64,000 bases of DNA from NCBI GenBank assembly GCA_023229505.1, contig JALNZD010000004.1, positions 62,001 to 126,000 of the forward strand, given 5' to 3'. Each line of letters opens with the position of its first letter. Positions within the stretch are counted from its first letter, which is position 1. The position numbers were made by a program, and so were the translations under genes. The stretch comes from Bacteroidales bacterium. GTDB taxonomy: Bacteria; Bacteroidota; Bacteroidia; Bacteroidales; JAGOPY01. This document shows, one piece after another, positions 52,078 to 60,767 of this stretch. The notes below the pieces were generated by a model that saw only the letters and a list, made by a program, of their open reading frames with translations, was not told where the DNA came from and made no database searches.

Positions 52078-52917
52078 ATGGAAACTGTAAAAAATCCCGT
52101 CTTTCTGGTTCCGACAGATTTTTCGGAAGTATGCACCAATGCAGCCCACAGGGCAGCTTCATTGGCTAAAGATTTTAATTATAAGATCGTGCTTTTGCAT
52201 GTGATTGATAAGAATACCCTGGGTGAGTTAAAGAAGGAAGGTAAAGGGCCTGAGTGGGTTAAAGAACGACTTGGTGAGCTAGCCAAAATCCTGGTTAATG
52301 AAAATGTAATCCAGGTTGAAACGATTGCACGTAAGGGTGATATTTTTAATACTATTGCTGAAGTCGCTGAAGAATTAAAAGCGAGCCTTATATTCCTGGG
52401 AACCCATGGTAAAGTTGGCCTCCAGAAAATCACCGGTAGCTTTGCACTAAAAGTAGTTACCAGTTCTGAAATACCTACAATTGTCTTGCAGAAAAGGCCA
52501 TTTGGCCACGGATTGGATAAAATTGTCATGCCAATCACCACCAATACCGGTCCATGGGCCAAAACTAAATGGGCAGCCTCGATCGCCAAAGAATTTAATT
52601 CGACAATAGAGATTATACATTTGCCAGGAGATGAAATGGATGATATCATTACCATGATTACCAATCACTTCCAGATGAATGGCGTTAACTTTAAGATTAA
52701 AGTCGCCGATAAATCAGGTAACTTTACCAAGCAGGTACTGGATTATGCCACTGCGGAAAATGCTGATATGATCCTGATCATGACAAATCCTGACAAGAGT
52801 TTAAAAACCTATTTACTGGGCAGTTATGATGAGGATATTATTTTCAATCCTTCCCAGATCCCGGTGATGTGCATCAATCCCAGAGATTTTAACTGGAAAA
52901 AGATTGTTCCGCGCTAA
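52078..52917 (+). CDS. Universal stress protein, two USP domains
   Basis: 279 residues from the ATG at 52078 (a TTG two codons earlier is not needed). The first USP domain has FLVPTDFSEVCTNAA, LLHVIDK and the nucleotide-binding-type loop LGTHGKVGLQKITGSFA. The second half (about 150-279) is a degenerate copy with poorly conserved loops (IVMPITTNTGPWAKTKWA). Its partner gene follows after 76 bp. Such tandem-domain proteins bind ATP and respond to starvation or redox stress in other bacteria. Confidence 0.88.
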   Translation: METVKNPVFLVPTDFSEVCTNAAHRAASLAKDFNYKIVLLHVIDKNTLGELKKEGKGPEWVKERLGELAKILVNENVIQVETIARKGDIFNTIAEVAEELKASLIFLGTHGKVGLQKITGSFALKVVTSSEIPTIVLQKRPFGHGLDKIVMPITTNTGPWAKTKWAASIAKEFNSTIEIIHLPGDEMDDIITMITNHFQMNGVNFKIKVADKSGNFTKQVLDYATAENADMILIMTNPDKSLKTYLLGSYDEDIIFNPSQIPVMCINPRDFNWKKIVPR

Positions 52918-52993
52918 TCAAGCATTATACTCAGCGCCACATTTGGCCTGGTTATTTTTCTTTCATTAATTCACAAAAAAATACGTTATTAAT

Positions 52994-53857
52994 ATGGCTC
53001 AGAATACTCAGGATCGGAACACTATCATTCTGGTACCCACTGATTTTACCCCGGTTGGACAAAATGCGGTTGACCATGCGGTCAGGGCAGGCGAACTGCT
53101 TAATTTTAAAGTTGTTATCCTTCATGTCATTAACAAGAAAACCAAAGTAAATTTTGGAAAAGATATCGCAGGTATTGCTGTTGAGAAAAAGCTTAAGGAA
53201 ATCGTGAAATCCATAAAGTCAAAATCAAAAGTGTCTGTCGAATTCCTTTACCGCGAAGGGAGTATTTTTGACGTTATACACCAGGTTGCCGGCGAATTAA
53301 AAGCAAATATCATGATACTGGGCACCCATGGTAAGCGCGGGTTACAGCACCTGGTTGGCAGCTATGCCATGAAGGTGATCACCCAATCGCCCGTGCCGGT
53401 CATTGTTGTACAAAAAAGGCAAATTGGTCCCCAGGGATATAAAAAGATCGTTTTCCCGATAGGTTTATATACAGAATCGCGGCAGCAGGTATTTCATGCC
53501 ATCGTTTCATCTCTTCTATTTAAAAGTGAAATCCTGGTATTTAAGCAAACCAGCAAGCAGGTTGCCGACATGACCAAGCTGAATATCATAACGGGCCAGA
53601 TCGAGGAAGAATTTAAAAAGAATGGTGTGAAATATACCATTACTGAAGCGGAAAGGCATGCCAATTTTGCCGGCCAGCTTCTAGATTTTGCTGTTTCTCA
53701 AAGCGCTGACCTGTTGATGATGATGACCGACAGCAATATTGAGAATCCTAACTTCGACAACAGTTCCTGGAGCGAAAAACTGATTTTCAACCTGGCACAA
53801 ATCCCCGTGTTATCAATTAACCCGGTTTATCTCGGCCAGATCTACTTCACCCTTTAA
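52994..53857 (+). CDS. Universal stress protein, second copy
   Basis: 287 residues with the same two-domain plan as the preceding gene: VPTDFTPVGQNAVDHAV, LGTHGKRGLQHLVGSYAMKV, then VFPIGLYTESRQQVFHA in the second domain. The shared SILFNLAQIPVLSINP-like ending (FNPSQIPVMCINP in the first copy) shows tandem duplication. It ends 20 bp before ligA. Confidence 0.88.
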   Translation: MAQNTQDRNTIILVPTDFTPVGQNAVDHAVRAGELLNFKVVILHVINKKTKVNFGKDIAGIAVEKKLKEIVKSIKSKSKVSVEFLYREGSIFDVIHQVAGELKANIMILGTHGKRGLQHLVGSYAMKVITQSPVPVIVVQKRQIGPQGYKKIVFPIGLYTESRQQVFHAIVSSLLFKSEILVFKQTSKQVADMTKLNIITGQIEEEFKKNGVKYTITEAERHANFAGQLLDFAVSQSADLLMMMTDSNIENPNFDNSSWSEKLIFNLAQIPVLSINPVYLGQIYFTL

Positions 53858-53877
53858 GAGCTTTCTATTTGTTTGAA

Positions 53878-55923
53878 ATGACAAAGGAGGAAGCCAAAAG
53901 CAGGATTGCTGAGCTGACGGAGGAAATAAATCGCCATAATTATCAGTATTATGTCTTGTCGTCTCCTCAGATATCTGATTATGAGTTCGATCTTCTGCTG
54001 GAGGAATTAACCAGGCTTGAAGCTGAATATCCTGAATTAATCACACCCGACTCCCCTACCCAGCGTGTCGGGGCAGATCTTACGAAAGAATTTGTCCAGG
54101 TTAAGCATAAGTACCCGATGCTTTCGCTTGGCAATACTTATTCAGAAGAAGAAATTACGGATTTCGACGGAAGGATCAGGAAACTGCTCGGTGAAGATCC
54201 GGAATATGTTTGCGAACTGAAATATGATGGCATCGCCATAAACCTGACTTACCGGAATGGAAAACTGGTGCAGGCATTGACCCGTGGCGACGGGACACAG
54301 GGAGATGATGTCACTACAAATGTAAAGACGATTAAAAGCATTCCCCTGAATTTATGGGGAGATTTCCCCGATGAAATTGAAATCCGTGGCGAAGTTTTCA
54401 TGCCCCGGAGCAGTTTTGAGAACCTGAACAGGGAAAGGGAAAAGAACGGGCTTCAATTGTTTGCCAACCCGAGGAATGCCGCCGCAGGCAGCCTTAAAAT
54501 GCAGGACCCGGCAGAAGTCTCCAAAAGAAACCTTGACAGTTTCCTTTATTATATGATGGGAGAAAATCTTCCGGCTGATAATCATTACCAATGTCTTCAG
54601 AAAGCTAAAGAGTGGGGACTGAAAATATCGCCTTATATCGCCAGATGTCATTCCCTGGAAGAAATTTTTTCTTTTATCGAACTATGGAACGCCGGAAGGA
54701 AAGAACTGCCCTTTGATATCGATGGGATAGTGATTAAAGTCAATTCCCTCCGTCACCAGGAAATGTTGGGTAATACGGCTAAATCACCGCGATGGGTTAT
54801 CGCATATAAATTTAAAGCTGAAAGAATATCTACGCCCCTTCTATCCATTGATTACCAGGTTGGACGGACCGGGGCTGTCACACCGGTAGCTAACCTGAAA
54901 CCCGTCCAGCTTGCAGGCACTACGGTAAAGAGGGCAACACTTCACAATGCCGATATCATCCAGAAACTCGGCCTGCATGTCGGCGATCATGTTTTTGTCG
55001 AAAAAGGTGGCGAAATTATTCCCAAGGTCATAGGGCCAGACCTCGATCACCGGTCCGCTGATGCAAGGGAAGTTGAATTCATCACGCATTGTCCGGAGTG
55101 TGGCAGCTTGTTGGTGCGACAGGAAAATGAAGCTGCTTATTATTGCCCGAATGAATACGGCTGTCCGCCGCAAATCAAAGGAAAACTGGAGCATTTTATC
55201 AGCCGGAGGGCCATGAACATCGACAGCCTGGGAGAAGGCAAGGTTGAACTGCTCTTTGATAAAGGTTTGATCGGCAATGTAGCCGATCTGTACGATCTGA
55301 AATATGAGCAGTTGCTGGGCCTTGAAAAGATTTACGAAGCCGAAGAAGGACAGAAAGAAAGAAAGATCGGTTTCCGGGAAAAAACTGTCAGTAATATCCT
55401 TCAGGGCATTGAACAATCAATAAGCACCCCTTTCGACCGCGTCCTTTACGCATTGGGCATAAGGTTCGTAGGTGAAACCGTCGCAAAGAAATTAGCCTAT
55501 CATTTTGGCAGCATCGACCTGATCATACAAGCCAGTTTTGATGAACTAAAAAAAGTTGAAGAGATTGGTGAAAAAATTGCCGGATCAATAGTATTATTCT
55601 TTGCAAATCCATTCAATCGGAAAGTTATTGAGCGGCTTCGTGAAAAGGGAATTTCTTTTCAGCTTGAAAAATCCGGACCCATTGTGACAGAAGACAAACT
55701 GGGCGGCAAGACCTTCGTAATCAGCGGGGTTTTCCAGAAATTCTCCAGGGACCAGCTTAAGGAGATGATTGAGAAATATGGCGGAAAAAACACCGGGTCG
55801 ATCTCAGGTAAAACCGACTTCCTGCTGGCTGGTGAAGACATGGGACCTGTCAAATTGCAAAAGGCCCGGGCGTTGGGCGTGAGGGTGATTTCGGAAGAGG
55901 AGTTTCTTGAACTTATCAAGTAG
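53878..55923 (+). CDS. ligA: NAD-dependent DNA ligase
   Basis: 681 residues from the ATG at 53878. Seals nicks during replication and repair. The adenylation motif CELKYDGIAI carries the catalytic Lys. YYVLSSPQISDYEFDLLL (Ia domain), GRTGAVTPVANL (OB fold), the zinc finger CPECGS..CPNEYGC, helix-hairpin-helix repeats and a C-terminal BRCT domain (GKTFVISGVFQKFSRDQLK) are all present. The stop is followed immediately by an inverted pair of heptamer arrays. Confidence 0.97.
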   Translation: MTKEEAKSRIAELTEEINRHNYQYYVLSSPQISDYEFDLLLEELTRLEAEYPELITPDSPTQRVGADLTKEFVQVKHKYPMLSLGNTYSEEEITDFDGRIRKLLGEDPEYVCELKYDGIAINLTYRNGKLVQALTRGDGTQGDDVTTNVKTIKSIPLNLWGDFPDEIEIRGEVFMPRSSFENLNREREKNGLQLFANPRNAAAGSLKMQDPAEVSKRNLDSFLYYMMGENLPADNHYQCLQKAKEWGLKISPYIARCHSLEEIFSFIELWNAGRKELPFDIDGIVIKVNSLRHQEMLGNTAKSPRWVIAYKFKAERISTPLLSIDYQVGRTGAVTPVANLKPVQLAGTTVKRATLHNADIIQKLGLHVGDHVFVEKGGEIIPKVIGPDLDHRSADAREVEFITHCPECGSLLVRQENEAAYYCPNEYGCPPQIKGKLEHFISRRAMNIDSLGEGKVELLFDKGLIGNVADLYDLKYEQLLGLEKIYEAEEGQKERKIGFREKTVSNILQGIEQSISTPFDRVLYALGIRFVGETVAKKLAYHFGSIDLIIQASFDELKKVEEIGEKIAGSIVLFFANPFNRKVIERLREKGISFQLEKSGPIVTEDKLGGKTFVISGVFQKFSRDQLKEMIEKYGGKNTGSISGKTDFLLAGEDMGPVKLQKARALGVRVISEEEFLELIK

Positions 55924-55926
55924 GCA

Positions 55927-55986
55927 GTTGACGGTTGACAGTTGACAGATTTTTTATTGCCTACTGTCAACTGTCAACTGTCAACT
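55927..55986. repeat. Inverted heptamer arrays (GTTGACA x3 / ACTGTCA x3)
   Basis: GTTGACG, GTTGACA, GTTGACA, then a T-rich spacer, then ACTGTCA x3. The arms are complementary and would make a 15-20-bp hairpin between the convergent ligA and DUF2807 genes. The unit is the one found after lpdA. Confidence 0.9.
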
Positions 55987-55990
55987 TTTT

Positions 55991-56725
55991 TCAAAACGGT
56001 TTCACGCTGGAAGCTCCTGACTCGTCGACCGAAATATTCGGGGGATTCCCTTTGTACCTGATGGAAGATGCGCCGGAAGCGTCGATGTTCAGTTTGCCGG
56101 TGGCACATATTTTGGCATCAGAGGCCCCGCTGAGTTCGATAGTGAGATCCTGGAATTCAAGACCTTCCGCATCAAATTCCGATGCACCCGAGATCTCGAT
56201 ATAACCGGTCTTACAAGTCCCCCTGAATTCTATTTCAGAAGCCCCGCTGAATTCCGCATCAAAATTTTCAGCTTTCAATTCCATGTCGATTTCAGCTGCC
56301 CCGCTGACATCCATTTCCAGGTTATTGAAAGATAGCGCGTTCTCGCCTTCAACCTCCACCGCACCGCTGAAATCAATATAATCAAGGCTTTTAAAAGTCA
56401 GGTAAACCGACATTTCGTGGAGCCTGTCTGGCCAGCCTGCTTTAGTGGAAATCATTAGTTTATTTCCCACTACCTCGGTGACGATTTCTCTCATCTCATC
56501 TTTATCGGCTTCAATAACCAGTTTTTCCTGGTCGCCCTGGGAAAGATAAACTTGAAAAGCACCACCTATGTCAAGTGAGGTGAAGCCGCTTACGGCCCTC
56601 TCCTCTTTTACAAAATCACCGGTGCTCCTGTTTTCAGGAATATTCCAGCAGCCGAAAGAAACGGTCGTGAACAACCCAAGAAGGATAAAGAGTGAAAACG
56701 GAACGAATAATTTTTTTGTGTCCAT
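55991..56725 (-). CDS. DUF2807 (head-GIN) exported protein
   Basis: 244 residues. A signal peptide (MDTKKLFVPFSLFILLGLFTTVSFGC, possibly a lipobox) is followed by a repetitive right-handed beta-helix: FTSLDIGGAFQVYLSQGDQEKLVIEA, then many GA(S/V/A)E-type turns (ISGASEFDAEG, LSGASDAKI, ASGASSIRY). Head-GIN domains are frequent in Bacteroidota and lie behind ECF sigma factors. It is the last gene of the sigma/anti-sigma-like/adhesin-like operon. Confidence 0.88.
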   Translation of the reverse strand: MDTKKLFVPFSLFILLGLFTTVSFGCWNIPENRSTGDFVKEERAVSGFTSLDIGGAFQVYLSQGDQEKLVIEADKDEMREIVTEVVGNKLMISTKAGWPDRLHEMSVYLTFKSLDYIDFSGAVEVEGENALSFNNLEMDVSGAAEIDMELKAENFDAEFSGASEIEFRGTCKTGYIEISGASEFDAEGLEFQDLTIELSGASDAKICATGKLNIDASGASSIRYKGNPPNISVDESGASSVKPF

Positions 56726-56751
56726 GGCATTTGGTTTTTAATTAATTTGCG

Positions 56752-57825
56752 TTATTCTTCAAAATCAATATCGACATCTGCATTCTTAGTAGTTATAGTA
56801 AGCTGGGAAGTGGGACTTGCTGCAGAACCAATCTTACCTTTATAAATATTTTTAGTATAGCCAATGGTTTCCTGGCTTAACGAAGTATGGGAATCAGGGT
56901 AGGAAAGCTCTCCGAAATCCATTTCCGCACTGATATTCATACTTGCTTTGGGATCGAAGGTAAGACTTGCCCCGGCAAAGGTATTCCTGACTTTGCCCAG
57001 TTTGAAGGCCGGTGAGATATAGTGTATGGTGATATCGCCATATTCAGCGTCGAAATCAAAATCTCCGTTTATTTTTTCGAATTCAAGTTCTGAAAAGCGG
57101 CTGATCGAAATGACCGGCCCGGAACTCCCGATATTGATCTCATCGTATTGAGAATCAACATTTAGCTTAGCCAGTTTTTCGATGGAAATTTCGGAAAAAC
57201 GGGAATAGAGTTGCAAATTCTCCGCACCTGATGATTTCCACTCGCCGTATTCGATATTCAAGGTACCATCTTTCATGAATCCTGCTTCGGCATTGCTGAA
57301 CTTGATTGTCAATTGAGTTTTCGGCCCGTTAAATGCATTTGCTTCCATGGCTCCGTATTCAAGGTTTATCTTGACTAAACCATTTGATTCATCAAGATAA
57401 ATGTCTCCGAATTTGTTATCAATGTCAATATCTATCCAGCGAGGCATCCTGATATCATAATCTATAGAGTAATTGGCATTGCTGATGCTTCCAACAGTAG
57501 TTATCCCCTCAACTTTTGTGCGGGTTCCGCTTAATTGCACCCCGATCTTATCAAAAACCTTGTTGGCCTTTTCCTGGGTGGAAGCATCCACCTTAACTGT
57601 GACAGTGATGTCAACACTGCTTTCATCCCATGACTGGCAGTGAATCTCTCCGAATTTATTCCGGATCACCAGGCTTGCTCCTTTGTCAACATCATATTTC
57701 TCCTGGTAGTAAGTCTTAGTGAAATCCTGCGCTGTTATTGTCATCCAGGGAAGAAGAAAGATTGTAATCATTACGATTCGTGATAGCCGCAGGGAATCCT
57801 CTGTAAATTTTTGTTTGGTTTTCAT
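56752..57825 (-). CDS. Exported DUF4097-like beta-helix protein
   Basis: 357 residues. A signal peptide (LSRIVMITIFLLPWMTITAQ) is followed by a long repetitive beta-strand body (VIRNKFGEIHCQSWDES, IDNKFGDIYLDESNG, SRFSEISIEKLAKL) that resembles the DUF4097/adhesin-type helix. It lies between the membrane anti-sigma-like gene and the DUF2807 gene, 26 bp from the latter. Function unknown; a surface-monitoring or structural role is inferred from context. Confidence 0.78.
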   Translation of the reverse strand: MKTKQKFTEDSLRLSRIVMITIFLLPWMTITAQDFTKTYYQEKYDVDKGASLVIRNKFGEIHCQSWDESSVDITVTVKVDASTQEKANKVFDKIGVQLSGTRTKVEGITTVGSISNANYSIDYDIRMPRWIDIDIDNKFGDIYLDESNGLVKINLEYGAMEANAFNGPKTQLTIKFSNAEAGFMKDGTLNIEYGEWKSSGAENLQLYSRFSEISIEKLAKLNVDSQYDEINIGSSGPVISISRFSELEFEKINGDFDFDAEYGDITIHYISPAFKLGKVRNTFAGASLTFDPKASMNISAEMDFGELSYPDSHTSLSQETIGYTKNIYKGKIGSAASPTSQLTITTKNADVDIDFEE

Positions 57826-57838
57826 GGTTTTATAAGTA

Positions 57839-58366
57839 TTAAATATGGCATAACCTGGTTAAAATATCGTCCAGAAGGTCGGACTTGGTTTTATAATTCC
57901 TGATCAGTGCATTGATCAACCGCTCATTTTTGTTGTCATTCTGCAATTCACTCTCGAGTTTTACCGAATTGGAATCCAGGATTGAGATCTCATTATCAAC
58001 GACTTTCTGAATATATGATGCTTCTGATGTTGATGCTGCGCAGTCATTGATCTTCTGAAGTTTTTCTTCGGCCAGTTTATCATAGTACATCCGGGCTTCC
58101 TGGATTTCCTGGGGTAATATGCTGGCTGATACGAGATTGGAGTTCACTGATGGGTCAATCAGATAATATGTAACGGACAGGCCGAGCAAAATCACGATCA
58201 CAGCGGCAACCCTGAAGAGCCTTGTTGAGTGCCAGGTCTTTTGGCGGGGGCCAACTTCATGCAGGGAATCCAGCCTGGACTGGAACCTGTTAAAGTGTCC
58301 TTCCGATGGTTCTGCCCCTTCGAAAAGATCCCTGTTTTTCCTGATTTTTTCTTCCAACATTGACAT
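57839..58366 (-). CDS. Single-pass membrane protein, probable anti-sigma factor
   Basis: 175 residues. A cytoplasmic N-terminus (about 1-45, KIRKNRDLFEGAEPSEGHFNRF), one transmembrane segment (about 50-70, LFRVAAVIVILLGLSVTYYLI), then a helical periplasmic region with coiled-coil character. It starts 12 bp downstream of the ECF sigma gene. Position and topology fit an anti-sigma factor, although no zinc-binding anti-sigma motif is visible. Confidence 0.75.
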   Translation of the reverse strand: MSMLEEKIRKNRDLFEGAEPSEGHFNRFQSRLDSLHEVGPRQKTWHSTRLFRVAAVIVILLGLSVTYYLIDPSVNSNLVSASILPQEIQEARMYYDKLAEEKLQKINDCAASTSEASYIQKVVDNEISILDSNSVKLESELQNDNKNERLINALIRNYKTKSDLLDDILTRLCHI

Positions 58367-58377
58367 GATAGTATACT

Positions 58378-58956
58378 TTAATTCAATTTCGAATTTGAAA
58401 CATTGCTTTCACCTGCGCCGATAAATTCCAGTAACTTCTTTCTAGCCCGGGAGTACCTGGTCCTGGACAGGTTATAGGATATATCGAGGATCTTGGCAAT
58501 TTCTTCATGATCGTATCCTTCCAGTAAATAAAGCGACAATATGATCCGATAGCTATCCGGAAGGGCATGAATGGCTTTCCTGATTTCTTCCACCCGGGTT
58601 GAGAGCACCTGGATATAGTTTTCATCGTCATTCTGGTCTGCCACCTCGACATCGATTTCGTCAATAGAGATGACATCTTTCGCTTTCCGGATCTCATCAA
58701 TAGATTTATTGATGACGATCTTTTTCAGCCATGATCCGAAACTTGATTCGCCGCGGTAAGTATCGATCTGCCTGAAAGCCTCCAGGAACGCTTCCTGCAT
58801 GATATCCTCGGCCTGGGCTGAGTCGTTCACGATCCTGATAGCTGTATTGAACATGGCTTTATAATATAATTTATAGACCTGAAACTGCGCTTTCCTGTCA
58901 TTCACCTGGCATCCCCGGATCAGATCCTCATGAATATTTTTTACCGCTGGTTCCAA
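58378..58956 (-). CDS. ECF-type sigma-70 factor
   Basis: 192 residues. Region 2 (YKLYYKAMFNTAIRIVNDSAQAEDIMQEAFLEAFRQIDTYRGESSFGSWLKKIVINKSID) and region 4 (LPDSYRIILSLYLLEGYDHEEIAKIL, then SRTRYSRARKKL) are complete and identify an extracytoplasmic-function sigma factor. The only start codon available is TTG at 58956; an in-frame TAA lies a few codons upstream. It heads a four-gene operon with a membrane anti-sigma-like protein, a DUF4097-like and a DUF2807 protein. No known ECF promoter consensus could be identified. Confidence 0.92.
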   Translation of the reverse strand: MEPAVKNIHEDLIRGCQVNDRKAQFQVYKLYYKAMFNTAIRIVNDSAQAEDIMQEAFLEAFRQIDTYRGESSFGSWLKKIVINKSIDEIRKAKDVISIDEIDVEVADQNDDENYIQVLSTRVEEIRKAIHALPDSYRIILSLYLLEGYDHEEIAKILDISYNLSRTRYSRARKKLLEFIGAGESNVSNSKLN

Positions 58957-59283
58957 AAAGGTGAAATTTTAATCTAATGTCGGAGAAAAAAAAAGAATGT
59001 TACAGGTTGGGGGAATTTTTTTGATGAAATAATACATTTAAATATGAATAGATTTTCATGTCATATGTTAAAAAGATTATTATGAATTTTCTTTGTTAAT
59101 TAGATAACAATTGATAATTTTGACGCAAAGTTAATCCGCAACTAACTTTGAGCTTACTCCAGATAACCAAACCGTGCGTAAGATGTTGTCTTCTGATTAT
59201 TGCTTTTCATACTCTTCGTTAATGCAATGCGGCTGCTGCCGGTTTGCGCGACATTTAATTTTGTCTTAATACAACCCATCTAT
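58957..59283. other. 327-bp intergenic region between ECF sigma and hdrC
   Basis: Divergent control region. It holds the hdrC -7 box at 59256-59263 and an AT-rich stretch (about 59030-59150) without recognisable repeats. A possible upstream in-frame extension of hdrC (from 59200) would cross the promoter and is not supported. No other gene is seen. Confidence 0.6.
59256..59263 (+). promoter_or_regulatory. -7 box (TAATTTTG) for the hdr operon
   Basis: TAATTTTG lies 20 bp before the hdrC ATG at 59284. Confidence 0.65.
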
Positions 59284-59877
59284 ATGGAACAACTTACGAA
59301 TAAATTTCTGCTCCAGGGCATGGAGATCAAGCTTGAAGAAAACCTTGACCAGGATTTCGGAAAGAAGATTGCCGGAATGGCCCATGGCGAAAAGCTGTTT
59401 GGCTGCATTCAATGCGGGAACTGCAGCGCCGCCTGCCCTTTGAGCATTTACATGGATTTCACACCTCGCAAGATCATCGCCATGGTGAGGGCCGGATTCC
59501 GGGATGAGGTTCTTTCAAACCGTACGATCTGGCTTTGTGCATCATGCTATCAATGCACAGTCGAATGCCCGAAAGGGATTAAGATCACAGATGTGATGTA
59601 TGCCTTGAAAAGGGAGGCTATCGAAAACAAGATCTATCCCAAGAATTTCCCGGTTCCTATCCTGGCTAAGACATTCTTCAATGAGGTGAAAAGACACGGA
59701 AGGATCAGCGAAGCATCGCTGCTGATCAATTATTATTTAAGGTATAACATTTTTAAAATGCTTGGTTATTCTTCACTTGGGATGAAGTTGTTCTTCAAAG
59801 GCCGTCTTTCACTATTTGAAAAAGGCATGAAGAATAAAAAGAATCTTCAGGCGATGTTACAGGATAAGCCAAACTAA
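59284..59877 (+). CDS. hdrC: Heterodisulfide reductase-like subunit C
   Basis: 198 residues from the ATG at 59284. Two [4Fe-4S] motifs: C41-IQ-C-GN-C-SAA-CP and C85-AS-C-YQ-C-TVE-CP. The C-terminus is basic and helical. HdrC relays electrons between HdrA and HdrB. Operon: hdrC-hdrB (15-bp gap)-hdrA (17 bp)-mvhD-mvhG-like. A short N-terminal extension is present compared with methanogen HdrC. Confidence 0.9.
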   Translation: MEQLTNKFLLQGMEIKLEENLDQDFGKKIAGMAHGEKLFGCIQCGNCSAACPLSIYMDFTPRKIIAMVRAGFRDEVLSNRTIWLCASCYQCTVECPKGIKITDVMYALKREAIENKIYPKNFPVPILAKTFFNEVKRHGRISEASLLINYYLRYNIFKMLGYSSLGMKLFFKGRLSLFEKGMKNKKNLQAMLQDKPN

Positions 59878-59892
59878 AAGAGGGATTTTGCT

Positions 59893-60750
59893 ATGAAATA
59901 CTTGTATTACCCCGGCTGCTCGCTTAAATCATCCGGGAAGCTTTATGAAGATTCGCTGCTGGCTGTTTTCAAAACACTCGGCGTAGAAGTGCAGGAACTG
60001 GAAGACTGGAATTGCTGTGGCGCGACCAATTATATGTCTATAAATGAACATCACGCTATCGCCATTACAGCCCGTAATTTAGCCCTGGCAGAAATGCAGG
60101 GGGGAGGTGAACTGATCGCTCCCTGTGCCGCCTGCTACATGGGATTGCTGAAAACACAAAATTACCTGGCTACCGATCCGGATTTAATGGAAAAAGTCTG
60201 CCATCAGCTTTCAGCTGTGGGACTGCATTGCGAGATAAAGGTCAAGGTACGTCATCCGCTGGATGTTCTTGTGAATGACGTTGGAATGGATGCCATCAGA
60301 AAAGCGGTCAAGACTCCGTTAAGCAGCGTTAAAGCCGCTTGTTATTATGGTTGCCAGCTTATCCGGCCTTTTGCATCGTTCGATAATGCCCATGACCCGC
60401 AAACAATGGATATAATAGCAAGAGCATTAGGTGCAGAACCTGTCGACTGGCCCATCAAGACCCGCTGTTGCAGTGGCAGTATGACCAGCACGCTAACCCA
60501 CATTGGCCTGAGCATGAACTTCGAACTGCTGAAAGAAGCAAAATTACGGGGAGCAAATGTCATGCTGACAGCCTGTCCGCTCTGCCAGTTCAACCTGGAA
60601 TGTTTCCAGGGAAAGATCACGAGGAAATTCCATGAAGATATAAAAATGCCGGTCATGTATTTCACCCAGCTCATGGGCCTTGCATTTGGAATTCCAAAAA
60701 AGGAACTGGGATTGCACAAGATGTTATCACCAGAGTTGATTTTAGCCTAA
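59893..60750 (+). CDS. hdrB: Heterodisulfide reductase-like subunit B
   Basis: 285 residues with two CCG domains. First: YPGCSLKSSGKLYEDS, WNCCGATNYM, APCAACYMGLLKT. Second: ACYYGCQLIRP, RCCSGSMTSTL, TACPLCQFNLEC. CCG domains hold the non-cubane [4Fe-4S] clusters that split the disulfide in methanogen HdrB. In a non-methanogen the natural disulfide or acceptor is unknown. It follows hdrC and precedes hdrA with short gaps. Confidence 0.92.
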   Translation: MKYLYYPGCSLKSSGKLYEDSLLAVFKTLGVEVQELEDWNCCGATNYMSINEHHAIAITARNLALAEMQGGGELIAPCAACYMGLLKTQNYLATDPDLMEKVCHQLSAVGLHCEIKVKVRHPLDVLVNDVGMDAIRKAVKTPLSSVKAACYYGCQLIRPFASFDNAHDPQTMDIIARALGAEPVDWPIKTRCCSGSMTSTLTHIGLSMNFELLKEAKLRGANVMLTACPLCQFNLECFQGKITRKFHEDIKMPVMYFTQLMGLAFGIPKKELGLHKMLSPELILA

Positions 60751-60755
60751 AAACC

Positions 60756-60761
60756 GGGAGG
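60756..60761 (+). promoter_or_regulatory. Shine-Dalgarno-like GGGAGG for hdrA
   Basis: GGGAGG lies 6 bp before the hdrA ATG. Confidence 0.5.
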
Positions 60762-60767
60762 ATCTTT

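Noticed and set aside
59200..59283. 28-residue N-terminal extension of hdrC
   Set aside because: It would cross the TAATTTTG promoter box and has no counterpart in the family; the ATG at 59284 is preferred.
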